The translations under genes and the position numbers were made by a program. From NCBI GenBank assembly GCA_964057225.1, contig OZ059895.1:20594688-20658687 (forward strand): a stretch of 64,000 bases of DNA, in the 5' to 3' direction. The notes beneath the pieces are model-generated. The model did no database searches. It was not told the DNA's origin and was given only the letters and a program-made list of their open reading frames with translations. Shown one piece after another: positions 35,601 to 48,600 of this stretch (positions are counted from its first letter, which is position 1; each line of letters opens with the position of its first letter). This stretch comes from Auanema rhodensis. Taxonomy: Eukaryota; Nematoda; Chromadorea; Rhabditida; Rhabditidae.

Positions 35601-38287
35601 GCTTAAAAATGCACCGAGATATCAACTGATATAAGTTCACACTTATATCCTCGATTTTCACCCTGAAGAATTAATTTTTTCGTTGAATAACATCGTCCAT
35701 CGTCTTTGCCTTAAAAAAAGGAATCTGAGAACATCTACTTTTTGCTAAATTATTTTGAAATTTTTCGAAAAAATTTTTGTCAAAATGTTTTTGGAAGCAA
35801 TGTTGAGTGTACATGGAAACTCAACATACACTAATGCATCATTTTTCAAACGATCATAACTAATTTTTGTATTGAGCGTTTCTCAATGTCGAATAGTGCA
35901 TTCGATGCGGATATTTAAGCTGCATCGATCTGTGTTATCAGATTTGCGCTAGCTTAAAAATGCACCGAGATATCAACTGATATAAGTTCACACTTATATC
36001 CTCGATTTTCACCCTGAAGAATTAATTTTTTCGTTGAATAACAATGTCCATCGTCTTTGCCTTAAAAAAAGGTATCTAAAAACATCTACTTTCTGCTAAA
36101 TTATTTTGAAATTTTTCGAAAAAATTTTTGTCAAAATGTTTTTGGAAGCAATGTTGAGTGTACATGGAAACTCAACATACACTAATGCATCATTTTTCAA
36201 ACGATCATAACTAATTTTTGTATTAAGCGTTTCTCAATGTAGTATAGTGCATTCGATGCGGATTTTTAAGCTGCGTCGATCTGTTTTATCAGATTTGCGC
36301 TAGCTTAAAAATGCACCGAGATATCAACTGATATAAGTTCACACTTATATCCTCGATTTTCACCCTGAAGAATTAATTTTTTCGTTGAATAACAATGTCC
36401 ATCGTCTTCGCTTTGAAAAAAGGAATCTAAAAACATCTACTTTTTACTAAATTATTTTGAAATTTTTCGAAAAAATTTTTGTCAAAATGTTTTTGGAAGC
36501 AATGTTGAGTGTACATGGAAACTCAACATACACTAATGCATCATTTTTCAAACGATCATAACTAATTTTTGTATTGAGCGTTTCTCAATGTAGAATAGTG
36601 CATTCGATGCGGATTTTTAAGCTGCGTCGGTCTGTGTTATCAGATTTGCGCTAGCTTAAAAATGCACCGAGATATCAACTGATATATGTTCACACTTACA
36701 TCCTCGATTTTCACCCTGAAGAATTAATTTTTTCGTTGAATAACATTGTCCATCGTCTTTGCCTTGAAAGAAAGAATCTGAAAACATCTACTTTTTGCTA
36801 AATTATTTTGAAATTTTTCGAAAAAATTTTTGTCAAAATGTTTTTGGAAGCAATGTTGAGTGTACATGGAAACTCAACATACACTAATGCATCATTTTTC
36901 AAACGATCATAACTAATTTTTGTATTAAGCGTTTCTCAATGTAGTATAGTGCATTCGATGCGGATATTTAAGCTGCATCGATCTGTGTTATCAGATTTGC
37001 GCTAGCTTAAAAATGCACCGAGATATCAACTGATATAAGTTCACACTTATATCCTCGATTTTCACCCTGAAGAATTAATTTTTTCGTTGAATAACAATGT
37101 CCATCGTCTTCGCCTTGAAAAAAGGAATCTAAAAACATCTACTTTTTACTAAATTATTTTGAAATTTTTCGAAAAAATTTTTGTCAAAATGTTTTTGGAA
37201 GCAATGTTGAGTGTACATGGAAACTCAACATACACTAATGCATCATTTTTCAAACGATCATAACTAATTTTTGTATTGAGCGTTTTTCAATGTAGAATAG
37301 TGCATTCGATGCGGATTTTTAAGCTGCGTCGGTCTGTGTTATCAGATTTGCGCTAGCTTAAAAATGCACCGAGATATCAACTGATATATGTTCACACTTA
37401 CATCCTCGATTTTCACCCTGAAGAATTAATTTTTTCGTTGAATAACATTGTCCATCGTCTTTGCCTTGAAAGAAAGAATCTGAAAACATCTACTTTTTGC
37501 TGAATTATTTTGAAATTTTTCGAAAAAATTTTTGTCAAAATGTTTTTGGAAGCAATGTTGAGTGTACATGGAAACTCAACATACACTAATGCATCATTTT
37601 TCAAACGATCATAACTAATTTTTGTATTGAGCGTTTCTCAATGTAGTATAGTGCATTCGATGCGGATTTTTAAGCTGCGTCGATCTGTGTTATCAGATTT
37701 GCGCTAGCTTAAAAATGCACCGAGATATCAACTGATATAAGTTCACACTTATATCCTCGATTTTCACCCTGAAGAATTAATTTTTTCGTTGAATAACATT
37801 GTCCATCGTCTTTGCCTTGAAAAAAGAAATCTAAAAACATCTACTTTTTGCTAAATTATTTTGAAATTTTTCGAAAAAATTTTTGTCAAAATGTTTTTGG
37901 AAGCAATGTTGAGTGTACATGGAAACTCAACATACACTAATGCATCATTTTTCAAACGATCATAACTAATTTTTGTATTGAGCGTTTCTCAATGTAGTAT
38001 AGTGCATTCGATGCGGATTTTTAAGCTGCGTCGATCTGTGTTATCAGATTTGCGCTAGCTTAAAAATGCACCGAGATATCAACTGATATAAGTTCACACT
38101 TATATCCTCGATTTTCACCCTGAAGAATTAATTTTTTCGTTGAATAACATTGTCCATCGTCTTTGCCTTGAAAAAAAAAATCTGAAAACATCTACTTTTT
38201 GCTAAATTATTTTGAAATTTTTCGAAAAAATTTTTGTCAAAATGTTTTTGGAAGCAATGTTGAGTGTACATGGAAACTCAACATACA
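32674..38287 (+). repeat. Satellite B, right-hand subfamily begins
   Basis: From 32674 the monomers carry variants absent from the left part: GGATATTTAAGC, GCATCGATC, CTTACATCC, GAAAGAAAGAATCTG, CCTTAAAAAAAGG, AAAGGTATC, GTCGAATAG, TTTTTACTAAA and TTTCTGC. The CGTCGG with TTATTCTGAA form that dominated the left becomes rare. Types recur in short blocks; for example the pair CTTACATCC with GAAAGAAAG, then TATTAAGCG, is seen at 33025, 33727 and 36.6-37.4 kb. Single-base length changes occur in the A-run after CCTT (34.3 and 35.4 kb). Confidence 0.88.
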
Positions 38288-40051
38288 CTAATGCATCATT
38301 TTTCAAACGATCATAACTAATTTTTGTATTAAGCGTTTCTCAATGTAGTATAGTGCATTCGATGCGGATTTTTAAGCTGCATCGATCTGTGTTATCAGAT
38401 TTGCGCTAGCTTAAAAATGCACCGAGATATCAACTGATATAAGTTCACACTTATATCCTCGATTTTCACCCTGAAGAATTAATTTTTTCGTTGAATAACA
38501 ATGTCCATCGTCTTTGCCTTAAAAAAGGTATCTAAAAACATCTACTTTTTGCTAAATTATTTTGAAATTTTTCGAAAAAATTTTTGTCAAAATGTTTTTG
38601 GAAGCAATGTTGAGTGTACATGGAAACTCAACATACACTAATGCATCATTTTTCAAACGATCATAACTAATTTTTGTATTAAGCGTTTCTCAATGTCGAA
38701 TAGTGCATTCGATGCGGATATTTAAGCTGCATCGATCTGTGTTATCAGATTTGCGCTAGCTTAAAAATGCACCGAGATATCAACTGATATAAGTTCACAC
38801 TTATATCCTCGATTTTCACCCTGAAGAATTAATTTTTTCGTTGAATAACATCGTCCATCGTCTTTGACTTAAAAAAAGGAATCTGAGAACATCTACTTTT
38901 TGCTAAATTATTTTGAAATTTTTCGAAAAAATTTTTGTCAAAATGTTTTTGGAAGCAATGTTGAGTGTACATGGAAACTCAACATACACTAATGCATCAT
39001 TTTTCAAACGATCATAACTAATTTTTGTATTGAGCGTTTCTCAATGTCGAATAGTGCATTCGATGCGGATATTTAAGCTGCATCGATCTGTGTTATCAGA
39101 TTTGCGCTAGCTTAAAAATGCACCGAGATATCAACTGATATAAGTTCACACTTATATCCTCGATTTTCACCCTGAAGAATTAATTTTTTCGTTGAATAAC
39201 AATGTCCATCGTCTTTGCCTTAAAAAAAGGTATCTAAAAACATCTACTTTCTGCTAAATTATTTTGAAATTTTTCGAAAAAATTTTTGTCAAAATGTTTT
39301 TGGAAGCAATGTTGAGTGTACATGGAAACTCAACATACACTAATGCATCATTTTTCAAACGATCATAACTAATTTTTGTATTAAGCGTTTCTCAATGTAG
39401 TATAATGTAGTATAGTGCATTCGATGCGGATTTTTAAGCTGCGTCGATCTGTTTTATCAGATTTGCGCTAGCTTAAAAATGCACCGAGATATCAACTGAT
39501 ATAAGTTCACACTTATATCCTCGATTTTCACCCTGAAGAATTAATTTTTTCGTTGAATAACAATGTCCATCGTCTTCGCCTTGAAAAAAGGAATCTAAAA
39601 ACATCTACTTTTTACTAAATTATTTTGAAATTTTTCGAAAAAATTTTTGTCAAAATGTTTTTGGAAGCAATGTTGAGTGTACATGGAAACTCAACATACA
39701 CTAATGCATCATTTTTCAAACGATCATAACTAATTTTTGTATTAAGCGTTTCTCAATGTAGTATAGTGCATTCGATGCGAATTTTTAAGCTGCGTCGATC
39801 TGTGTTATCAGATTTGCGCTAGCTTAAAAATGCACCGAGATATCAACTGATATAAGTTCACACTTATATCCTCGATTTTCACCCTGAAGAATTAATTTTT
39901 TCGTTGAATAACATTGTCCATCGTCTTTGCCTTGAAAAAAGGAATCTGAAAACATCTACTTTTTGCTAAATTATTTTGAAATTTTTCGAAAAAATTTTTG
40001 TCAAAATGTTTTTGGAAGCAATGTTGAGTGTACATGGAAACTCAACATACA
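38288..40051 (+). repeat. Satellite B 5-monomer higher-order repeat (1764 bp), copy 1
   Basis: Four of the five monomers (38288-39700) recur at 40052-41464. The ordered marks are CCTTAAAAAAGGTATC, GTCGAATAG with AAGGAATCTGAGAAC, GTCGAATAG with TTTCTGCTAAA, then a 10-bp insertion that turns GTAGTATAG into GTAGTATAATGTAGTATAG at 39397. The length is five times 351, plus 10 for the insertion, minus 1 for the shortened A-run. A related block without the insertion lies at about 35.3-36.3 kb. Confidence 0.85.
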
Positions 40052-41815
40052 CTAATGCATCATTTTTCAAACGATCATAACTAATTTTTGTATTAAGCGT
40101 TTCTCAATGTAGTATAGTGCATTCGATGCGGATTTTTAAGCTGCATCGATCTGTGTTATCAGATTTGCGCTAGCTTAAAAATGCACCGAGATATCAACTG
40201 ATATAAGTTCACACTTATATCCTCGATTTTCACCCTGAAGAATTAATTTTTTCGTTGAATAACAATGTCCATCGTCTTTGCCTTAAAAAAGGTATCTAAA
40301 AACATCTACTTTTTGCTAAATTATTTTGAAATTTTTCGAAAAAATTTTTGTCAAAATGTTTTTGGAAGCAATGTTGAGTGTACATGGAAACTCAACATAC
40401 ACTAATGCATCATTTTTCAAACGATCATAACTAATTTTTGTATTAAGCGTTTCTCAATGTCGAATAGTGCATTCGATGCGGATATTTAAGCTGCATCGAT
40501 CTGTGTTATCAGATTTGCGCTAGCTTAAAAATGCACCGAGATATCAACTGATATAAGTTCACACTTATATCCTCGATTTTCACCCTGAAGAATTAATTTT
40601 TTTGTTGAATAACATCGTCCATCGTCTTTGCCTTAAAAAAAGGAATCTGAGAACATCTACTTTTTGCTAAATTATTTTGAAATTTTTCGAAAAAATTTTT
40701 GTCAAAATGTTTTTGGAAGCAATGTTGAGTGTACATGGAAACTCAACATACACTAATGCATCATTTTTCAAACGATCATAACTAATTTTTGTATTGAGCG
40801 TTTCTCAATGTCGAATAGTGCATTCGATGCGGATATTTAAGCTGCATCGATCTGTGTTATCAGATTTGCGCTAGCTTAAAAATGCACCGAGATATCAACT
40901 GATATAAGTTCACACTTATATCCTCGATTTTCACCCTGAAGAATTAATTTTTTCGTTGAATAACAATGTCCATCGTCTTTGCCTTAAAAAAAGGTATCTA
41001 AAAACATCTACTTTCTGCTAAATTATTTTGAAATTTTTCGAAAAAATTTTTGTCAAAATGTTTTTGGAAGCAATGTTGAGTGTACATGGAAACTCAACAT
41101 ACACTAATGCATCATTTTTCAAACGATCATAACTAATTTTTGTATTAAGCGTTTCTCAATGTAGTATAATGTAGTATAGTGCATTCGATGCGGATTTTTA
41201 AGCTGCGTCGATCTGTTTTATCAGATTTGCGCTAGCTTAAAAATGCACCGAGATATCAACTGATATAAGTTCACACTTATATCCTCGATTTTCACCCTGA
41301 AGAATTAATTTTTTCGTTGAATAACAATGTCCATCGTCTTCGCCTTGAAAAAAGGAATCTAAAAACATCTACTTTTTACTAAATTATTTTGAAATTTTTC
41401 GAAAAAATTTTTGTCAAAATGTTTTTGGAAGCAATGTTGAGTGTACATGGAAACTCAACATACACTAATGCATCATTTTTCAAACCATCATAACTAATTT
41501 TTGTATTGAGCGTTTCTCAATGTAGAATAGTGCATTCGATGCGGATTTTTAAGCTGCGTCGGTCTGTGTTATCAGATTTGCGCTAGCTTAAAAATGCACC
41601 GAGATATCAACTGATATATGTTCACACTTACATCCTCGATTTTCACCCTGAAGAATTAATTTTTTCGTTGAATAACATTGTCCATCGTCTTTGCCTTGAA
41701 AGAAAGAATCTGAAAACATCTACTTTTTGCTAAATTATTTTGAAATTTTTCGAAAAAATTTTTGTCAAAATGTTTTTGGAAGCAATGTTGAGTGTACATG
41801 GAAACTCAACATACA
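40052..41815 (+). repeat. Satellite B 5-monomer higher-order repeat (1764 bp), copy 2
   Basis: Second copy of the 38288 unit with the same 10-bp insertion at 41161. A private TTTTTTTGTTGAATAAC at about 40596 replaces TTTTTTCGTTGAATAAC. The fifth monomer (41465) is of another type (AAACCATCATAAC, GTAGAATAG, CTTACATCC), so the match ends there. Confidence 0.83.
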
Positions 41816-42166
41816 CTAATGCATCATTTTTCAAACGATCATAACTAATTTTTGTATTGAGCGTTTCTCAATGTAGTATAGTGCATTCGATGCGGATTTT
41901 TAAGCTGCGTCGATCTGTGTTATCAGATTTGCGCTAGCTTAAAAATGCACCGAGATATCAACTGATATAAGTTCACACTTATATCCTCGATTTTCACCCT
42001 GAAGAATTAATTTTTTCGTTGAATAACATTGTCCATCGTCTTTGCCTTGAAAAAAGAAATCTAAAAACATCTACTTTTTGCTAAATTATTTTGAAATTTT
42101 TCGAAAAAATTTTTGTCAAAATGTTTTTGGAAGCAATGTTGAGTGTACATGGAAACTCAACATACA

Positions 42167-43921
42167 CTAATGCATCATTTTTCAAACGATCATAACTAAT
42201 TTTTGTATTAAGCGTTTCTCAATGTAGTATAGTGCATTCGATGCGGATTTTTAAGCTGCGTCGATCTGTTTTATCAGATTTGCGCTAGCTTAAAAATGCA
42301 CCGAGATATCAACTGATATAAGTTCACACTTATATCCTCGATTTTCACCCTGAAGAATTAATTTTTTCGTTGAATAACAATGTCCATCGTCTTCGCCTTG
42401 AAAAAAGGAATCTAAAAACATCTACTTTTTACTAAATTATTTTGAAATTTTTCGAAAAAATTTTTGTCAAAATGTTTTTGGAAGCAATGTTGAGTGTACA
42501 TGGAAACTCAACATACACTAATGCATCATTTTTCAAACGATCATAACTAATTTTTGTATTGAGCGTTTTTCAATGTAGAATAGTGCATTCGATGCGGATT
42601 TTTAAGCTGCGTCGGTCTGTGTTATCAGATTTGCGCTAGCTTAAAAATGCACCGAGATATAAACTGATATAAGTTCACACTTATATCCTCGATTTTCACC
42701 CTGAAGAATTAATTTTTTCGTTGAATAACATTGTCCATCGTCTTTGCCTTGAAAAAAGAAATCTAAAAACATCTACTTTTTGCTAAATTATTTTGAAATT
42801 TTTCGAAAAAATTTTTGTCAAAATGTTTTTGGAAGCAATGTTGAGTGTACATGGAAACTCAACATACACTAATGCATCATTTTTCAAACGATCATAACTA
42901 ATTTTTGTATTAAGCGTTTCTCAATGTAGTATAGTGCATTCGATGCGGATTTTTAAGCTGCGTCGATCTGTTTTATCAGATTTGCGCTAGCTTAAAAATG
43001 CACCGAGATATCAACTGATATAAGTTCACACTTATATCCTCGATTTTCACCCTGAAGAATTAATTTTTTCGTTGAATAACAATGTCCATCGTCTTCGCCT
43101 TGAAAAAAGGAATCTAAAAACATCTACTTTTTACTAAATTATTTTGAAATTTTTCGAAAAAATTTTTGTCAAAATGTTTTTGGAAGCAATGTTGAGTGTA
43201 CATGGAAACTCAACATACACTAATGCATCATTTTTCAAACGATCATAACTAATTTTTGTATTGAGCGTTTTTCAATGTAGAATAGTGCATTCGATGCGGA
43301 TTTTTAAGCTGCGTCGGTCTGTGTTATCAGATTTGCGCTAGCTTAAAAATGCACCGAGATATCAACTGATATATGTTCACACTTACATCCTCGATTTTCA
43401 CCCTGAAGAATTAATTTTTTCGTTGAATAACATTGTCCATCGTCTTTGCCTTGAAAGAAAGAATCTGAAAACATCTACTTTTTGCTAAATTATTTTGAAA
43501 TTTTTCGAAAAAATTTTTGTCAAAATGTTTTTGGAAGCAATGTTGAGTGTACATGGAAACTCAACATACACTAATGCATCATTTTTCAAACGATCATAAC
43601 TAATTTTTGTATTAAGCGTTTCTCAATGTAGTATAGTGCATTCGATGCGGATTTTTAAGCTGCGTCGATCTGTGTTATCAGATTTGCGCTAGCTTAAAAA
43701 TGCACCGAGATATCAACTGATATAAGTTAACACTTATATCCTCGATTTTCACCCTGAAGAATTAATTTTTTCGTTGAATAACATTGTCCATCGTCTTTGC
43801 CTTGAAAAAAGAAATCTAAAAACATCTACTTTTTGCTAAATTATTTTGAAATTTTTCGAAAAAATTTTTGTCAAAATGTTTTTGGAAGCAATGTTGAGTG
43901 TACATGGAAACTCAACATACA
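42167..43921 (+). repeat. Satellite B 5-monomer higher-order repeat (1755 bp), third instance, copy 1
   Basis: Ordered marks: CTGTTTTATC with TCTTCGCC and TTTTTACTAAA; GCGTTTTTCAATG with GAGATATAAACTG; CTGTTTTATC again; GCGTTTTTCAATG with CTTACATCC and GAAAGAAAG; then a GATATAAGTTAAC copy. The order restarts exactly 1755 bp later at 43922, including the private GATATAAACTG (42656 and 44411). Confidence 0.85.
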
Positions 43922-45676
43922 CTAATGCATCATTTTTCAAACGATCATAACTAATTTTTGTATTAAGCGTTTCTCAATGTAGTATAGTGCATTCGATGCG
44001 GATTTTTAAGCTGCGTCGATCTGTTTTATCAGATTTGCGCTAGCTTAAAAATGCACCGAGATATCAACTGATATAAGTTCACACTTATATCCTCGATTTT
44101 CACCCTGAAGAATTAATTTTTTCGTTGAATAACAATGTCCATCGTCTTCGCCTTGAAAAAAGGAATCTAAAAACATCTACTTTTTACTAAATTATTTTGA
44201 AATTTTTCGAAAAAATTTTTGTCAAAATGTTTTTGGAAGCAATGTTGAGTGTACATGGAAACTCAACATACACTAATGCATCATTTTTCAAACGATCATA
44301 ACTAATTTTTGTATTGAGCGTTTTTCAATGTAGAATAGTGCATTCGATGCGGATTTTTAAGCTGCGTCGGTCTGTGTTATCAGATTTGCGCTAGCTTAAA
44401 AATGCACCGAGATATAAACTGATATAAGTTCACACTTATATCCTCGATTTTCACCCTGAAGAATTAATTTTTTCGTTGAATAACATTGTCCATCGTCTTT
44501 GCCTTGAAAAAAGAAATCTAAAAACATCTACTTTTTGCTAAATTATTTTGAAATTTTTCGAAAAAATTTTTGTCAAAATGTTTTTGGAAGCAATGTTGAG
44601 TGTACATGGAAACTCAACATACACTAATGCATCATTTTTCAAACGATCATAACTAATTTTTGTATTAAGCGTTTCTCAATGTAGTATAGTGCATTCGATG
44701 CGGATTTTTAAGCTGCGTCGATCTGTTTTATCAGATTTGCGCTAGCTTAAAAATGCACCGAGATATCAACTGATATAAGTTCACACTTATATCCTCGATT
44801 TTCACCCTGAAGAATTAATTTTTTCGTTGAATAACAATGTCCATCGTCTTCGCCTTGAAAAAAGGAATCTAAAAACATCTACTTTTTACTAAATTATTTT
44901 GAAATTTTTCGAAAAAATTTTTGTCAAAATGTTTTTGGAAGCAATGTTGAGTGTACATGGAAACTCAACATACACTAATGCATCATTTTTCAAACGATCA
45001 TAACTAATTTTTGTATTGAGCGTTTTTCAATGTAGAATAGTGCATTCGATGCGGATTTTTAAGCTGCGTCGGTCTGTGTTATCAGATTTGCGCTAGCTTA
45101 AAAATGCACCGAGATATCAACTGATATATGTTCACACTTACATCCTCGATTTTCACCCTGAAGAATTAATTTTTTCGTTGAATAACATTGTCCATCGTCT
45201 TTGCCTTGAAAGAAAGAATCTGAAAACATCTACTTTTTGCTAAATTATTTTGAAATTTTCCGAAAAAATTTTTGTCAAAATGTTTTTGGAAGCAATGTTG
45301 AGTGTACATGGAAACTCAACATACACTAATGCATCATTTTTCAAACGATCATAACTAATTTTTGTATTGAGCGTTTCTCAATGTAGTATAGTGCATTCGA
45401 TGCGGATTTTTAAGCTGCGTCGATCTGTGTTATCAGATTTGCGCTAGCTTAAAAATGCACCGAGATATCAACTGATATAAGTTCACACTTATATCCTCGA
45501 TTTTCACCCTGAAGAATTAATTTTTTCGTTGAATAACATTGTCCATCGTCTTTGCCTTGAAAAAAGGAATCTGAAAACATCTACTTTTTGCTAAATTATT
45601 TTGAAATTTTTCGAAAAAATTTTTGTCAAAATGTTTTTGGAAGCAATGTTGAGTGTACATGGAAACTCAACATACA
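43922..45676 (+). repeat. Satellite B 5-monomer higher-order repeat (1755 bp), third instance, copy 2
   Basis: Matches 42167-43921 through four monomers. The fourth has a private GAAATTTTCCG (about 45252), a rare change in the otherwise invariant TTTTTCGAAAAA block. The fifth monomer (TATTGAGCG, AAGGAATCTG) differs from that of copy 1. Confidence 0.83.
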
Positions 45677-48600
45677 CTAATGCATCATTTTTCAAACGAT
45701 CATAACTAATTTTTGTATTAAGCGTTTCTCAATGTAGTATAGTGCATTCGATGCGGATTTTTAAGCTGCATCGATCTGTGTTATCAGATTTGCGCTAGCT
45801 TAAAAATGCACCGAGATATCAACTGATATAAGTTCACACTTATATCCTCGATTTTCACCCTGAAGAATTAATTTTTTCGTTGAATAACAATGTCCATCGT
45901 CTTTGCCTTAAAAAAGGTATCTAAAAACATCTACTTTTTGCTAAATTATTTTGAAATTTTTCGAAAAAATTTTTGTCAAAATGTTTTTGGAAGCAATGTT
46001 GAGTGTACATGGAAACTCAACATACACTAATGCATCATTTTTCAAACGATCATAACTAATTTTTGTATTGAGCGTTTTTCAATGTAGAATAGTGCATTCG
46101 ATGCGGATTTTTAAGCTGCGTCGGTCTGTGTTATCAGATTTGCGCTAGCTTAAAAATGCACCGAGATATCAACTGATATAAGTTCACACTTATATCCTCG
46201 ATTTTCACCCTGAAGAATTAATTTTTTCGTTGAATAACAATGTCCATCGTCTTTGCCTTAAAAAAGGTATCTAAAAACATCTACTTTTTGCTAAATTATT
46301 TTGAAATTTTCCGAAAAAATTTTTGTCAAAATGTTTTTGGAAGCAATGTTGAGTGTACATGGAAACTCAACATACACTAATGCATCATTTTTCAAACGAT
46401 CATAACTAATTTTTGTATTGAGCGTTTCTCAATGTAGTATAGTGCATTCGATGCGGATTTTTAAGCTGCGTCGATCTGTGTTATCAGATTTGCGCTAGCT
46501 TAAAAATGCACCGAGATATCAACTGATATAAGTTCACACTTATATCCTCGATTTTCACCCTGAAGAATTAATTTTTTCGTTGAATAACATTGTCCATCGT
46601 CTTTGCCTTGAAAAAAAAAATCTGAAAACATCTACTTTTTGCTAAATTATTTTGAAATTTTTCGAAAAAATTTTTGTCAAAATGTTTTTGGAAGCAATGT
46701 TGAGTGTACATGGAAACTCAACATACACTAATGCATCATTTTTCAAACGATCATAACTAATTTTTGTATTAAGCGTTTCTCAATGTAGTATAGTGCATTC
46801 GATGCGAATTTTTAAGCTGCGTCGATCTGTGTTATCAGATTTGCGCTAGCTTAAAAATGCACCGAGATATCAACTGATATAAGTTCACACTTATATCCTC
46901 GATTTTCACCCTGAAGAATTAATTTTTTCGTTGAATAACATTGTCCATCGTCTTTGCCTTGAAAAAAGGAATCTGAAAACATCTACTTTTTGCTAAATTA
47001 TTTTGAAATTTTTCGAAAAAATTTTTGTCAAAATGTTTTTGGAAGCAATGTTGAGTGTACATGGAAACTCAACATACACTAATGCATCATTTTTCAAACG
47101 ATCATAACTAATTTTTGTATTAAGCGTTTCTCAATGTAGTATAGTGCATTCGATGCGGATTTTTAAGCTGCATCGATCTGTGTTATCAGATTTGCGCTAG
47201 CTAAAAAATGCACCGAGATATCAACTGATATAAGTTCACACTTATATCCTCGATTTTCACCCTGAAGAATTAATTTTTTCGTTGAATAACAATGTCCATC
47301 GTCTTTGCCTTAAAAAAGGTATCTAAAAACATCTACTTTTTGCTAAATTATTTTGAAATTTTTCGAAAAAATTTTTGTCAAAATGTTTTTGGAAGCAATG
47401 TTGAGTGTACATGGAAACTCAACATACACTAATGCATCATTTTTCAAACGATCATAACTAATTTTTGTATTGAGCGTTTCTCAATGTCGAATAGTGCATT
47501 CGATGCGGATATTTAAGCTGCATCGATCTGTGTTATCAGATTTGCGCTAGCTTAAAAATGCACCGAGATATCAACTGATATAAGTTCACACTTATATCCT
47601 CGATTTTCACCCTGAAGAATTAATTTTTTCGTTGAATAACAATGTCCATCGTCTTCGCCTTGAAAAAAGGAATCTAAAAACATCTACTTTTTGCTAAATT
47701 ATTTTGAAATTTTTCGAAAAAATTTTTGTCAAAATGTTTTTGGAAGCAATGTTGAGTGTACATGGAAACTCAACATACACTAATGCATCATTTTTCAAAC
47801 GATCATAACTAATTTTTGTATTAAGCGTTTCTCAATGTAGTATAGTGCATTCGATGCGGATTTTTAAGCTGCATCGATCTGTGTTATCAGATTTGCGCTA
47901 GCTAAAAAATGCACCGAGATATCAACTGATATAAGTTCACACTTATATCCTCGATTTTCACCCTGAAGAATTAATTTTTTCGTTGAATAACAATGTCCAT
48001 CGTCTTTGCCTTAAAAAAGGTATTTAAAAACATCTACTTTTTGCTAAATTATTTTGAAATTTTTCGAAAAAATTTTTGTCAAAATGTTTTTGGAAGCAAT
48101 GTTGAGTGTACATGGAAACTCAACATACACTAATGCATCATTTTTCAAACGATCATAACTAATTTTTGTATTGAGCGTTTCTCAATGTAGAATAGTGCAT
48201 TCGATGCGGATTTTTAAGCTGCGTCGGTCTGTGTTATCAGATTTGCGCTAGCTTAAAAATGCACCGAGATATCAACTGATATATGTTCACACTTACATCC
48301 TCGATTTTCACCCTGAAGAATTAATTTTTTCGTTGAATAACATTGTCCATCGTCTTTGCCTTGAAAGAAAGAATCTGAAAACATCTACTTTTTGCTAAAT
48401 TATTTTGAAATTTTTCGAAAAAATTTTTGTCAAAATGTTTTTGGAAGCAATGTTGAGTGTACATGGAAACTCAACATACACTAATGCATCATTTTTCAAA
48501 CGATCATAACTAATTTTTGTATTAAGCGTTTCTCAATGTAGTATAGTGCATTCGATGCGGATTTTTAAGCTGCATCGATCTGTGTTATCAGATTTGCGCT

